From Ichthyophonus hoferi (Eukaryota > Opisthokonta > Ichthyosporea > Ichthyophonida > Ichthyophonidae), in NCBI GenBank assembly GCA_002751075.1, contig NAOQ01000356.1, forward strand, positions 1-19,993: DNA of 19,993 nucleotides, written 5' to 3'. The translations under genes were made by a program, and so were the position numbers. Below, in pieces: positions 1-9,997 of the stretch (the first letter of the stretch is position 1; each line of letters begins with the position of its first letter). The notes beneath the pieces are model-generated. The model saw only the letters and a list, made by a program, of their open reading frames with translations, ran no database searches and was not told the DNA's origin.

Positions 1-1
1 T

Positions 2-115
2 GGTGGTGTTACTGAACTTGCTCCCAAGGCACCCTCTGAGACCCCTGCTCACACTAAGGCCAAGAGCACCGGTCTGCCTAGGGCTAGTGCCGTGGTTCGC
101 GGCAGCGTTATGTAA
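2..115 (+). CDS. 3'-terminal exon of an unidentified protein (5' part outside window)
   Basis: From position 2 the frame is open for 37 codons and ends at TAA (113-115). It starts GGVTELAPKAPSETPAHTKA and ends AVVRGSVM. The peptide is small, Pro/Ala/Thr/Lys-rich and probably a flexible tail; I do not recognise the family. GC is about 58% over 115 nt, far above the flanking DNA, and third positions favour C and G, as often seen in highly expressed genes. The composition drops sharply to AT-rich straight after the TAA, which supports the stop. A second + frame and one - frame are also open here, so the frame choice is a judgement. A poly(A)-type AATAAA lies at 564-569. Confidence 0.5.
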   Translation, partial: GGVTELAPKAPSETPAHTKAKSTGLPRASAVVRGSVM

Positions 116-1387
116 ATGTCGAATTCTTCCTAGTGTTTTGAGTTTTTTATATATATAATGTAAATTAATTTGTGCTACGTTTTTTTCAGGAAAATCTTGA
201 TATAATAATTAAAACGCGAACGTAGATGATATTTGACTATCTACACAAATAACAAAATTAATTTTTGTTTACTTTTCAAAACATTTTGGTTTTTAAAACT
301 TAATTTTTGTACCTCTGTTTTGTTTCTAGGTAAAGTTGATAAGCATTGCATTAGGCCAAATTTAAATGTGCAGTTGATCATTTATTTAGTATGTTTTGAA
401 TTCATTTATATTGTATGCAGTTAATTGGTTGAATAGCAATACTGTTCCTAAAAAATTATTTACCAAGAATTGTAGTGGTGGGTGAACATGAATGTTTTGT
501 AATGGATATAATTCTTGGCTGAAAGTAATTATTTATCAGCATAAATATACAAGTATAGTTAGGAATAAATTGTTTTATATTTGGAATCAGTTTGAGTTAC
601 CCAATAGCTCCAGGTCATTGTAGTTCAGTTTGGAAGTTGAATTAACAGTTAATGCTTCGTGTCACTTATTTATTCAGAGCATTTAGCATAGTATTTTCTA
701 GGATTTATTTTGATAAGTAGATAAACTATTTTTATACTATTTGAGACGGACTCATCAATCTTCAAACCACAACAGAGAATATTTATATTTAGTAATATAG
801 CTAGGGTCAACAAGATGGGTGGCAACCAGGAACCACACCTGTATTATACCTCTGAAGGAAACATAGCAACAGTATAATAAAATAGAAAAATACAATTTCT
901 TATTTTTTAAGACCAAGTAAAAAGGTTCTTCCTTCCACATGTACATAAAACGTATACGTGATTTTCTACCAATAAGCGCTGTTAAAGTCATTTGTTTTTG
1001 AAAATGCATATATTTACCAAGTTGGATTTAATGCGTTCTATATAACAGTATTTGCTGTACGGGGCTGTTGTCGTTGGAGCTGTCTGATAGTAGGTTAATT
1101 GTTTGTGACACTAGTATTACAAATAGAGAATCACATCGCGTAGGTGAAAAGATAGTATAGGTGAGAGGATAACATAGGCGAAAGGGTATTGGTACAACTA
1201 GCAAGTTTTACGAGATAATACTGGCTTATTAATATTCTAGTAGATTATTCCGGATACCAAGACAACCATACAAGAGTACTAATATCAAACAACAACATCA
1301 AAGGTATTATGTGAATGAACACAGCCGAGCCATCTGAGAGAGCCTTCTAGTGTTTTTTAGCACTTTATCTACGTATCTACCACCAAT
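116..1387. other. 3' UTR and intergenic region, including the transporter's 5' flank
   Basis: This is AT-rich DNA with no recognised gene. The left part is probably 3' UTR of the upstream gene, with AATAAA at 564-569. The right part (about 1040-1387) is somewhat richer in GC and must hold the promoter and 5' UTR of the transporter gene. I see no clear TATA box that I would defend. A - strand open frame at 755-1009 (84 codons, not low complexity) has no recognisable similarity. Confidence 0.5.
564..569 (+). terminator. Possible poly(A) signal of the upstream gene
   Basis: A canonical AATAAA hexamer sits about 450 nt after the upstream stop codon. The surrounding DNA is AT-rich, so it could be chance. 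Confidence 0.3.
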
Positions 1388-1470
1388 ATGGCTGCTGCCT
1401 CTGTAGAAACAACCAGGGGCCATGGGTTTTTTGGCCTTATGGCTTCCATCCTGAGTTACTGTTTATTTAG
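1388..1470 (+). CDS. Transporter exon 1 (start codon, first membrane helix)
   Basis: The exon encodes MAAASVETTRGHGFFGLMAS and the start of helix 1 (ILSYCLF), ending with the two bases AG before the donor GTAGGT. With the T that opens exon 2 this gives Ser28. The ATG context is ACCAATATGG, and the same frame has a stop 30 nt upstream. Confidence 0.8.
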
Positions 1471-4400
1471 GTAGGTGTCGGATGTTGTGGAGTCTACAGA
1501 ACATATTTTATTACAACATAAACTATTCTAAGGTTAAAGGTTTAAGGTTTCATTGTCGTGAGAAAGACCAAAGACCAAAGAATAAAAAAATAGAGGGGTA
1601 TTTTGAATATTGAGAGAGAGTAAAAGAGAGAGATGTTGAAAGGTATTGGGAGATGTACGGAAGAAGAGGGAAGGAGGTATAGAGGGAGAAGGGAGGAGAG
1701 AGGGAGAGGTTTAATACGAAACAGGCGAGGTGATAGAGTTATACTGTTTCTCTTGTTTATGTTTTTGGTCTTTCTGGTACCCTTATATATTATCTACTAT
1801 TTACTCTACCATTACTTGTCGTATATGGTATGTTAGTTTATTTTTATTTTTATTTATTTAATTTTAATATACTTTCTGTCAGAATAGTTGGACAGTGGAT
1901 CATTTAAGTGTATTATTCTATAGCTTGTGACATTGTACATAGCCTACATACATAACCACGTACACACAAACAGACAAGCATACCTAGGCACAGATATACA
2001 CGTACATACATAAACACACGCACATTCAAACACACTCACCCACATTCACATAAACGCATATATATACATACATACGTATCTAAGTACATGACAATATATG
2101 CTTAGACCTCCTTCTTTTTATCCCTAAGTGTGTTCATACATTCATCTTCCCGTAAGGGGAATTGAACTACAGTTATTCAAACAGCCAACAGATAATAATA
2201 TAGAGCTATACACTATACTCAAGGCATAGTACTGTATTTCAGTATTACGGATAGCTACATATAATGTCAGAGTCACAGACTCAATACATTTGAAAACATA
2301 GCCACCCATACACACATACATCTCACTATTCTCCATCTGCACATCTACACATATAGTCACTAGCATACGCAAACACATTATTTAGCATCATTTCATTTAT
2401 TTACACTTTTATTTCTATGTCTTTGACTTTCTTTATTGCCCTTTTTAGTTTCTGTTGTTCTTCCACCCTTCCACATCATAGTACCAGATATATTGCTATC
2501 TATCTCCGCCTCTCTCCTTCTCTCGCATTCCATTCTTATTATTACACAGCACTTAACGTATCTATGCCTTACTGTGTACATTTGCATAGTAATATCACAG
2601 TGCCCTACTTTCTCTTTCCTGTTGATCTCTTTCTATCTTCCATCTATCCCTTATGTCATTAATACAATAGCCCTTATAACCACTCTCATCTACAGTATGA
2701 CTATGATGTATTCAAATAAATATGTACTATCTCTGTACTCTTTTAAATATCCATGGGCCCTTGTTACTGTACAGGTAGGTTGGGTATTTTCTATTTCTCC
2801 ACAGCTTTCTTCTTTCTCTTTCTTTTTCTCTCTTTCTCTCTTTCTCTCTTTCTTTCTCTCTATCTTGTTCTCTTTCTTATTTAACTTATGCTCATGTACA
2901 ACTATTCTCCTAACCACCACGATTATTATCCCAACTCATTATTTTACAATGCACTATTATCACTACACCCAGTATTTCACTGAGCAACCATTTCTTATTT
3001 ACAACTACTTCACAGTTAATTAAGGTCTATTTCTATACGTAATTAGTATTTATTACCAATAACAACTAGTGGTTGCCATGGTCCCATGTTTACATACGAG
3101 TCAATACTGTTTATTATAGTATTATATAGAATTTTGTTGGTCTACTTTTATTATAAAATGCCAAAAGCCAGTTAGGGTGAGCTGTCTGTTGTCAATAACA
3201 AATGACTCGCTTCTCTTATTTCTATTCTATCCATTATACCAGCCTCACAAACATAGGAGTGATAAGCTAATAGAAGTTCATAACTATTACATTATACTAC
3301 TTACGATTACCAATTCACTGCAAGAGCATACTATATACCATATTTAAATCACAGATAATTATAACGACACAGTCCTTATTGCTAACATATATCTGCTTTG
3401 TCTTATCCGGCCCCTTTCCTTTTTCATTGCATTCTAGGCTACCATTACCGTGGTAATCCTAAAGATGATGAACACAACCAAAGTTGTTAAAGTCGAAGAA
3501 CTGAGTCAAAGAAAAGTTTTAGATTGTACGCAGTACCACTCTATCCCCTCTCTCCTCCCCACTCCTCCACTTTCCCTTTCATACACCTAATGTATTATAT
3601 TATATTATATTATATTATATTGCATTACATTGCCATATGTTAAATTAAACACACCTGTTCTATCTTCTTCCTCACTTCCTCTTCTTATATTCACGGTTAT
3701 TTCTTATATCTCCAGCTATGTCTCTATCTCTATATCTCTATCACAATCCCACTACACAGCCTTTTCCTTCCATCTCTATGTTCCTCTTTTCTCTTTACCT
3801 CGTATAACCCATTTTTTATTTCTCTTTTTATATTGTTTTTTATATGCCATTTTGCAGATCTAGTCTATTACATCATCCTTCTCCGCAATTTTTTGTTCCT
3901 AATTATGTACCTAATGACCTACTAATTATCTACCCAATTACTTACCTTTTTTTGCACATGTCCATTTTCCCACATATCATTCGACCTGCCTATTTATATA
4001 CTTACTTACTTCTGCATGTTTATAGTGGTATTCATCTCTCATTGCCCATGTCTATATTATTGCTCTTTTTCACCTATATACCCATATAATATATATATAC
4101 ATGTATATGTATATGCTACGTATATATTATATATAGTATATAATGTATATGTATGTGTTTTGTATAGTATAATATATATATATTACGTATAGGGTATAAT
4201 GTATGTGCATACTCTTGCTCTCAGTTCATCACAATCACACACATTATAACTTATACACACCATGTAAGTTATGGTTACTGGTTGTTTCACTTACAGTGTG
4301 AAATAAAATCTTTATTATAGAATACTTCACACCAAGATACTTATTATTATGAGTTTTATTGGTTACAGGGTTGCCATGTACAGTACTATTTGTCCTAATG

Positions 4401-7400
4401 CTCTTCACGGGTACTAAAAGGTACCTCTCTCCCACCCCCACCCACCTTTCCCCATTGTCTAGCTCACACATATAGCCACACATATAAATTATCGCCCCAT
4501 CTTTTAATAAAAATAGCAAGCCTTTCCCGTTCCTTCTTAGTAAGCCATAGCAACCTACATAACCTATATTATATATTTATACTAACCCATCCATACACTA
4601 TTACTAATACTAATACTAATAATAATGATAATAATACTAATACTAATACTAATAATAATGATAATAATAATACTAATACTAATACTAATAATGATGATAA
4701 TAATAATACTAATACTAATACTAATAATAATGATAATGATAATACTAATACTAATACTAATAATAATGATAATAATAATACTAATACTAATACTAATAAT
4801 AATACTAATGCTAATACTAATACTAATACATACCCGCAGCCTGCAATATCTCTCCATTCCTATTGTTACTGTGTTCAAGAATCTCACCAACATCTTTGTA
4901 AGTTACTTACATCTCATACCTCTCAACCCTTTTCACTACACATTCACTGACATCATGCAAGTTTGTTTTTATGATTTAAGATACAAGATTATCATAGTGT
5001 ATATTTATGAGAAACCAACTTAAAAATGATACTGTCACATCCCAATTTATGCCACTCTTTTGTTTTATTTTATTTTTAATTTCTAATTTGTATTTGTTTT
5101 TCTTTAGGAATAATATAGTACATGTATATATATGCATAGCATAGTATGTATATATACGAATAATATAGTATATATATAGGAATATTATAATATATATATA
5201 TATATAGGAGTAGTATAGCACATATACACAGGTATAGTATAGTACATATATATAGGAATAGTACCGTATGTGCATGTAGGAATAGTATGATATATGATAT
5301 ATGTATAGAAATTGGGTTGGGGAATGATTGAAAAAAAAGAAAAGAAGTTGATAGAGTGAATAAAAGGACAAGGGAAAGAGACAGAGTTGTAAGAAAATGC
5401 CGTTAAAGAGAACTTTGGATGGGCGTGTTAACACATGAATAGTTACACATGGATTTATACGAGTATATATAAAGGCACACAGTTAAAGTGATATACATGT
5501 ATACAATCATATATACATACATAGATAAACTTGCACCAATATACTGATATACACGCGACCACATGCAGACATACACACACACATACACATATATATATAC
5601 CTAGGTGAATGTGGAAGTATATACACCCAAAGACACATACCAACACTGGGGTCCCTTTATCAATGCAAACATTATGCACACATACACCATCACGCACAAC
5701 CAGGAAACATAATCACAACACAGACTAACCTACACCCTATGAGTAACAGGTGGCCTACGGGGACAAGTACTTTTACGGTAAAAATGTCAGCACCGGTATT
5801 ATGATCTCTCTATGGATGATGGTAAGTGATTACATGATCCTCTTCCAATCCCCCTTTATCTTATCACTGAAGCACCAATAAAGTCCTTCTCTCTCTATCA
5901 GCCAATAGGAATTCAATCGTAAGTGGTTGCTTATTTGCTTATACTACCAAGATGACTATATATAGGTAGTTATGATGCATTAATATTCATTGTTACTATA
6001 CAATGTTATAAATTAGACCATTAGTATTAACCTACCTACATATGCATGCAAACGTATATCACCTTATGGTTGCGTAGTATGTTACAAAGGCAACCACGAC
6101 CGTACATACCTAACTACTTACCTACCTACACGTAGATATAGCACTGTAGTTATATACCTTGATTTTTAAAAATCATCTTACAATTTTTAGGTCCTTGGGT
6201 CTACATTGGCTGGATGGACTGATTTGGAATTCAATTTTACTGGTTATGCCTGGATGGTATCCAATTGTGTCTCAGCTGGTGGATATGCCCTATATGTTAG
6301 CAGAGCTAGATCGGTGAGTTTTATTATTATTATTATTATTCATAATACCATTATTGTTAACAGCGCTGTGGCCTCCACCTCTTATTTATCTTTTCCCCTT
6401 CCTCTTTCCCCTCTCCCCCAATGTACCTTTTTTTCTACTATACATACACATACACATACACATACATACATACACATACAAAAATATATGATATATAGCC
6501 AATATTGGCCAAGGAGTAATCAATGATTTTTTATTTCTTTTTCTATTATATATACGCGACGTCCCATGTCTCATATGTAATATCATACCAACCAATGGAT
6601 GAATATAAGATTAATCACGTACACATACTTTCCCTTTTACAATATACAATATGTAATAGTTAGCAAGAGAAAGAGAGAAATGAAAAATGGTTTAAAGACA
6701 GAAAGAGCAAGAGCAAGAGCGAGAGAAATATAAGCAATACAACAATTTAATGACCACTCAATTGTATTTTAATAAACAGAAAACCGGTCTCGATCAATGG
6801 GGTATGTCGTACTACAATAACCTACTTACCATTCCTATGACATTTGTACCTATGGTGTTGTTTGGTGAACTCGGGGCTCTCCCTCAATAGTAAGTTTTGT
6901 TTTTAAATAGGAATAATAAGATTAAATGGACATGAAGCATACTCTTTGTTAGGGTAATCTTTTGTAATTTATATAATCTTTGTTCCATGCTTGTATATTT
7001 TACTGAGGTGTATATGTGTATATCAAAAATGTAGGGGAAGATATGGGATGTGTCATTAAAAAGGCAAGGAACGGGGCGAGAAGGGAGAGTTAAGGAGAAA
7101 AGAGAATACCAGAGGGAACATGAGCATAAGTGTTTAAAGTATTGATTGATTAGGTTAATTAGTGTTAAACCATTAAAAATTAACACTCTTGTTTGATTAC
7201 AACCAAGTGCCCTTGCCACTGTATACCTACCTATCTATACTATACACCCACGCACCTAATCCATGTCTCTTCCTTCTTCTCCTTTCTAACTTGATCTCAC
7301 TTACAGTGAACACCTACATGATAAGGGCTTTCAACTGGCCATCTTTGTGACAGGTGCTATTGGAACGGCACTTTCATTGGCTTCCTTTTGGTGTCAGAAG

Positions 7401-7951
7401 GAAACATCACCTACTACGTACAGGTATAGTATAAGTATAATATAGTATGTTATACACCTATGTCTCCTCCTCTCCACGCAACATATATACATGTATTTAC
7501 TTGTATATATTTATATAGGCTAATATTACAGGTTGTATACATATATATTTATTTGTATGCACAAATATATGCATATATTATGTATTACAAATTACACATG
7601 ACACATACATACACATATACGCACAGATTGACTTGTATACACACGTACTATATGTGCTTATGAAAACACACGTAAAATTAAACACACTAGGCCTATCTCT
7701 AATCATCTTAATATACATACACACTACACCATTCATGATATTTATCGTTATGAACACAACAGAAAAGTTGTCATGACAACTTAGATAGTTATTATTGTTA
7801 TATTTACTACAGTTCTCAGGGAAAGAATAGATGAGAAAGGGAAGTATGCACTGTAATCTATAACTTATACTACCTATTCTATCCATCTAACTGTCTATGT
7901 GCACTCACACATACATACATAGATACATAGATAAATACATAGATACATACA

Positions 7952-7982
<31 letters not shown>

Positions 7983-8943
7983 CTACACACATACATACAT
8001 ACGCACACACATACATACATACACAAATACATACATGCATACTTACACATATCCACACCTACACATACCCACATGCACAGTATGATTGGTGCCCTTAATA
8101 AGATACCCATGACCATCCTATCCTATTTGATCTTTTCCGCTCCTATCAACGCCAGCAATGGATTGAGTATTGCATTTGGTAGGGACTCACACACGTTCTC
8201 TTTCTTTTTATTTCTTTCCCTATTCTTTCTAATCTCTATTTTCACTCTGTTTACAACCCCAATATAACCATTTTAACCTATATGTTAAACCTGGCTATCT
8301 ATTGTTTGCCTATTATTTTTCTTTCACTCACTTATAATAATCGTAATGAACTTTACTATATACATATTAATGCATTTACCTCTTTCACAATATCTCCCCG
8401 CTTTATTTTCTTTGGTTTTCTTTTCTCTTACTTCCCTATTAATATACATACCATACATGTATGATATCCAATAGAAACTATCCAATTCACTTTACCAATG
8501 CCTACTTCTCCCGCCTTACCTTTTCTCGACCTATATATAGATTATGTAATAAGGTCGCATAAATGTAAATAACATTTAATAGGACATACGAACTAACTAT
8601 AATGTTATTTACATACATATATAGGAGTCACATTAAAATCAGCATTGCTTTTTTTTTATACTCCACAATATAGCATACTATTACTATTGATATTGCTATT
8701 ACTATTACTTTTACTATTACTGTGACTGTTACTGTTACTATCAGTATTACTATCACTATCACTCTTACTATTCTTACTATTTATATTGCATGCTTCAGGT
8801 AGCTACAGGGCTATAATACTACCCTTATATACTGTTATATAATACCATACATACTAACTACTGTATTCTCAGGCCTACTGAGTGGAGTGATCTATGCCTA
8901 TATAAAACTTCAAGAGATGAAGAAAACAAAGAAGATGGGATAG
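1388..8943 (+). CDS. GDP-mannose-type nucleotide-sugar transporter, 11 exons, complete (316 aa)
   Basis: The gene model joins 1388-1470, 2696-2774, 3438-3525, 4369-4420, 4840-4897, 5750-5821, 6191-6313, 6780-6889, 7307-7423, 8081-8178 and 8873-8943. The exons sum to 951 nt, that is 316 codons plus stop, and every junction keeps frame. The product is a hydrophobic drug/metabolite-transporter-superfamily protein of the usual length (about 320-340 aa). Family landmarks are NKYVLS near residue 35, a SLQYLSIP...FKNLTNI block (101-119), YYNN (196-199; usually FYNN) and GALNK (264-268). In yeast Vrg4 the last two line the GDP-mannose site. The expected role is exchange of cytosolic GDP-mannose for GMP across the Golgi membrane for glycan mannosylation. 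No cleavable signal peptide is seen, and the C-terminus is Lys-rich (MKKTKKMG) and probably cytosolic. Specificity for GDP-fucose or another GDP-sugar cannot be excluded. An in-frame TAG at 1358-1360 precedes the ATG and supports this start. Confidence 0.9.
1471..2695 (+). other. Transporter intron 1
   Basis: This 1,225 nt intron holds a purine-rich stretch (about 1560-1710), a degenerate CA/TA-rich stretch (about 1940-2080) and a pyrimidine-rich right end. Open frames near 2142-2660 follow this base skew and have no recognisable protein character. Confidence 0.7.
2696..2774 (+). CDS. Transporter exon 2
   Basis: The exon encodes MTMMYSNKYVLSLYSFKYPW followed by ALVTVQ, matching the conserved first-helix region of nucleotide-sugar transporters (xNKxxLSxYxFxYPxxLTxxQ). 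The acceptor is CTACAG and the donor GTAGGT; it enters in phase 2 and leaves in phase 0. Confidence 0.88.
2775..3437 (+). other. Transporter intron 2
   Basis: A strong CT tract lies at about 2805-2878, close to the 5' splice site rather than the acceptor. The rest is unremarkable AT-rich DNA. The acceptor is ATTCTAG. Confidence 0.7.
2805..2878. repeat. CTTT/CT pyrimidine tract
   Basis: An almost pure C/T run of about 74 nt lies in intron 2. It creates a spurious polar Lys/Glu/Arg-rich frame on the - strand. Confidence 0.85.
3438..3525 (+). CDS. Transporter exon 3
   Basis: The exon encodes ATITVVILKMMNTTKVVKVE and then ELSQRKVLD: helix 2, then a polar loop. It ends with a single T before the donor GTACGC, and this T plus GG of exon 4 gives Trp84. 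Confidence 0.85.
3593..3621. repeat. TATTA pentanucleotide repeat
   Basis: Between five and six uninterrupted 5 bp units. Confidence 0.85.
4086..4200. repeat. Alternating TA/TG near-palindromic stretch
   Basis: Repeated ATATAT, ACATGTATATG and ATAGTATAT strings could pair with each other. This looks like ordinary AT dinucleotide drift. Confidence 0.5.
4369..4420 (+). CDS. Transporter exon 4
   Basis: A 52 nt exon encodes LPCTVLFVLMLFTGTK between split codons for Trp84 and Ser101. It is helix 3 of the family pattern (WxPxxxLFVxMxxTGSKSLQYL). The acceptor is GGTTACAG and the donor GTACCT. Confidence 0.88.
4601..4829. repeat. TACTAAT / ATAATGATA compound trinucleotide array
   Basis: The array alternates triplets of TACTAAT with AATAATGATAAT runs, giving a higher-order period of about 36 bp and about 21 copies of TACTAAT by hand count. 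It occupies the 3' half of intron 4 and stops about 10 nt before exon 5. It generates long Ile/Leu/Ser-only frames on both strands, which are artefacts. Confidence 0.9.
4840..4897 (+). CDS. Transporter exon 5
   Basis: The exon encodes LQYLSIPIVTVFKNLTNIF, the most conserved block of the GDP-mannose transporter family (compare ALQYLSIPVYTIFKNLTIIL in fungal Vrg4, recalled from memory). The acceptor is ACCCGCAG with almost no polypyrimidine tract; the donor GTAAGT is ideal. Confidence 0.92.
4898..5749 (+). other. Transporter intron 5 with degenerate AT and CA repeats
   Basis: Positions 5108-5305 hold loosely repeated GGAATAGTATA/TATATA units. Positions about 5490-5680 are CA/TA-rich. A GACTAAC branch-like motif at about 5723-5729 precedes the acceptor GAGTAACAG. 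The - strand frames here are Tyr/Cys/Val low-complexity artefacts. Confidence 0.65.
5750..5821 (+). CDS. Transporter exon 6
   Basis: A phase 0-0 exon encodes VAYGDKYFYGKNVSTGIMIS and LWMM, the loop after the FKNL block and the next helix. The donor is GTAAGT. Confidence 0.9.
6191..6313 (+). CDS. Transporter exon 7
   Basis: A phase 0-0 exon of 41 codons starts VLGSTLAGWTDLEFNFTGYA and ends in YALYVSRARS. It matches the family segment in which a short loop with aspartate separates two helices (AxxDxxFNxxGYxWxxxNC). The acceptor is TTTTTAG and the donor GTGAGT. Confidence 0.92.
6319..6340. repeat. TTA/ATT trinucleotide run
   Basis: About seven perfect triplets begin just inside intron 7. Confidence 0.85.
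6440..6480. repeat. ACATAC microsatellite
   Basis: Mixed CATA/CACATA units in intron 7. Confidence 0.8.
6780..6889 (+). CDS. Transporter exon 8 (YYNN motif)
   Basis: The exon encodes KTGLDQWGMSYYNNLLTIPM and then TFVPMVLFGELGALPQ. YYNN corresponds to the FYNN substrate-site motif of GDP-mannose transporters. It ends TA before the donor GTAAGT, and with the T of exon 9 this makes TAT (Tyr222). The unspliced sequence would read CAA TAG, so the frame depends on this splice. Confidence 0.93.
6890..7306 (+). other. Transporter intron 8
   Basis: No repeats of note. A TTCTAAC branch-like motif (7284-7290) precedes the acceptor ACTTACAG. A 111-codon frame on the - strand (6884-7219) overlaps exon 8 antisense and has no recognisable similarity. 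Confidence 0.7.
7307..7423 (+). CDS. Transporter exon 9
   Basis: After the T completing Tyr222 the exon encodes EHLHDKGFQLAIFVTGAIGT and then ALSLASFWCQKETSPTTY. It ends AG before the donor GTATAG. It covers the loop and helix preceding GALNK, with the usual xxxFxxxWCxxxTSxTTYS pattern. Confidence 0.92.
7424..8080 (+). other. Transporter intron 9
   Basis: TA- and CA-rich, with an ATAC array at 7906-8038 directly before the acceptor. The frames within it are Tyr/Thr/His or Met/Tyr/Val/Cys low-complexity artefacts. Confidence 0.7.
7906..8038. repeat. ATAC tetranucleotide array
   Basis: The perfect core is at about 7943-7980, flanked by ATAG, ACAC and ATAA variants. Confidence 0.9.
8081..8178 (+). 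CDS. Transporter exon 10 (GALNK motif)
   Basis: After the T completing Ser261 the exon encodes MIGALNKIPMTILSYLIFSA and then PINASNGLSIAF. GALNK is the diagnostic GDP-mannose-binding motif of the family, and the following helix with NxLSIxFG is typical. The donor is GTAGGG in phase 1. Confidence 0.95.
8677..8789. repeat. TTACTA/TATTAC degenerate trinucleotide repeat
   Basis: Runs of TAT TAC TAT TGC TAC-like triplets with point variation. Confidence 0.8.
8853..8859 (+). promoter_or_regulatory. Candidate lariat branch site TACTAAC
   Basis: It exactly matches the yeast-type branch consensus and sits about 14 nt upstream of the exon 11 acceptor AG. Related CTAAC or CTAAT strings occur before several other acceptors in this window. 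Confidence 0.55.
8873..8943 (+). CDS. Transporter exon 11 (C-terminus and stop)
   Basis: After GC completing Gly294 the exon encodes LLSGVIYAYIKLQEMKKTKK then MG and TAG. This is the last helix and a basic cytosolic tail. Family tails often carry Lys-rich sorting signals, but this tail ends KKTKKMG rather than the KKxx form. An in-frame TGA follows four codons later. Confidence 0.92.
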
Positions 8944-9200
8944 ATAGTCGTCTGAAATACCATCTTTATTCATTATATTATAATATCCAAGGAGGTTCTC
9001 CATTTAACAAGGAATGAAATGTCTTTCCTCCATTATATCAATATTGTTTTTCATGTTGAATTATAGTGTATAATAGGGCAGGTCAGCACTAAAACATGGC
9101 TTTTCTTTTAGATCACTCTATGTGTCATGTTTAGTCTTAGGTAATGGCATTGCTGTTATTTTTTGGTAATGCATTGCATGCATTGTATATAGGTTTACAG

Positions 9201-9206
9201 AATAAA
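9201..9206 (+). terminator. Probable poly(A) signal of the transporter gene
   Basis: AATAAA lies 258 nt after the transporter stop codon, a reasonable 3' UTR length. Confidence 0.45.
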
Positions 9207-9919
9207 ATTCACTGGTTTTTCAATATACACATGATAATACGTATATTTATACAAGAGAGATATATATCCTATTCATTAGTAACTCCACGATATTCCTGTT
9301 TGATGACATAAATAATCCATAACTACCTGGCCTAAGCAATTTAATGCGAGCCTCTTAAATTGATTTTTCCAGGCTTCAATATATTAGAATAGTGTTCACT
9401 CCATTATAAGGAGGATATGTTATGATTTATTTGATAGACTTACTATATACACGAACATTATAATATAGTATACTCATTTGTTATGCTATAGGTACATGAA
9501 TAGGAAGTAGAGGTAAGCGAGGAAAGAGGAAGCACATGGGAGAAAAGTTATGGTGTTTAAGAAATGTATATTAGTATGTGTGAATGGAGAATCGGTGAGG
9601 TAATCTAAATGATATGAATGTGAGGCTAGTATGATACTATGATGGGAAAGGAGGAGAAGAAGGAGTGAGTATAATTGGAAAAGAAAAGAAGAGGAAATAA
9701 AGGAGGGGCAAAAAAAAACAAAAAAATTGTGCGAGATAGCAAGAAAGGGAAAGAAAAAGATGGCAGTATGTCTCTTTCTCTTGTGAGTAATTGTATGTCT
9801 GATGGGAGTAAAAACCATGTGAAAAAAAAGTGAAGGGAATTTATAACTAAATAATTGTACTGTATAGTATATGATAGTATAAGCTCCATATTCTATACTA
9901 TATTACTATATTATCATAG

Positions 9920-9997
9920 TGCCAAACGACTTCAACGCTCAGCACTTATTACAATATTGTGAGGGTATTGCTAGAGGATGGAGAAAGCGGAGCCATA
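9920..9997 (+). CDS. Possible isolated exon upstream of the second gene
   Basis: A GC-richer island is framed by acceptor-like ATCATAG and donor-like GTACGT, with the frame CQTTSTLSTYYNIVRVLLED then GESGAI open across 26 codons (phase 0-0). It could belong to the second gene, splicing in phase 0 to an acceptor at GGACAG (10111-10116), which would give ...ESGAI-DVL... instead of the ATG start at 10104. It could also be an exon of a gene not otherwise seen, or chance. An in-frame TAG immediately precedes it, so it cannot extend 5' without splicing. Confidence 0.3.

Larger units (their letters stand above)
3526..4368 (+). other. Transporter intron 3
   Basis: The intron is pyrimidine-rich, with a short TATTA pentanucleotide run (3593-3621) and a run of alternating AT with near-palindromes (about 4086-4200). 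Open frames at 3630-4089 are low-complexity. Confidence 0.7.
8179..8872 (+). other. Transporter intron 10
   Basis: The left part is pyrimidine-rich and positions 8677-8789 are TTACTA-like. A perfect TACTAAC branch-site motif (8853-8859) lies about 14 nt before the acceptor TATTCTCAG. Frames at 8282-8464 are skew-driven. Confidence 0.75.

Noticed and set aside
755-1009. - strand ORF of 84 codons between the first two genes
   Set aside because: Not low complexity, but no family, splice or promoter evidence. Left as unannotated.
2436-3023. + strand ORF of 195 codons
   Set aside because: Pyrimidine-skew translation in introns. Only the internal 2696-2774 part is exon, in the same frame.
4582-5023. 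Ile/Leu- and Ile/Ser-only ORFs on both strands
   Set aside because: Triplet microsatellite translation. Only the short conserved block at 4840-4897 is real coding sequence.
6884-7219. - strand ORF of 111 codons
   Set aside because: It overlaps transporter exon 8 and intron 8 antisense, with no recognisable family.
7897-8116. Tyr/Thr/His and Met/Tyr/Val/Cys ORFs over the ATAC array
   Set aside because: Tetranucleotide repeat translation; only 8081 onward is transporter exon.
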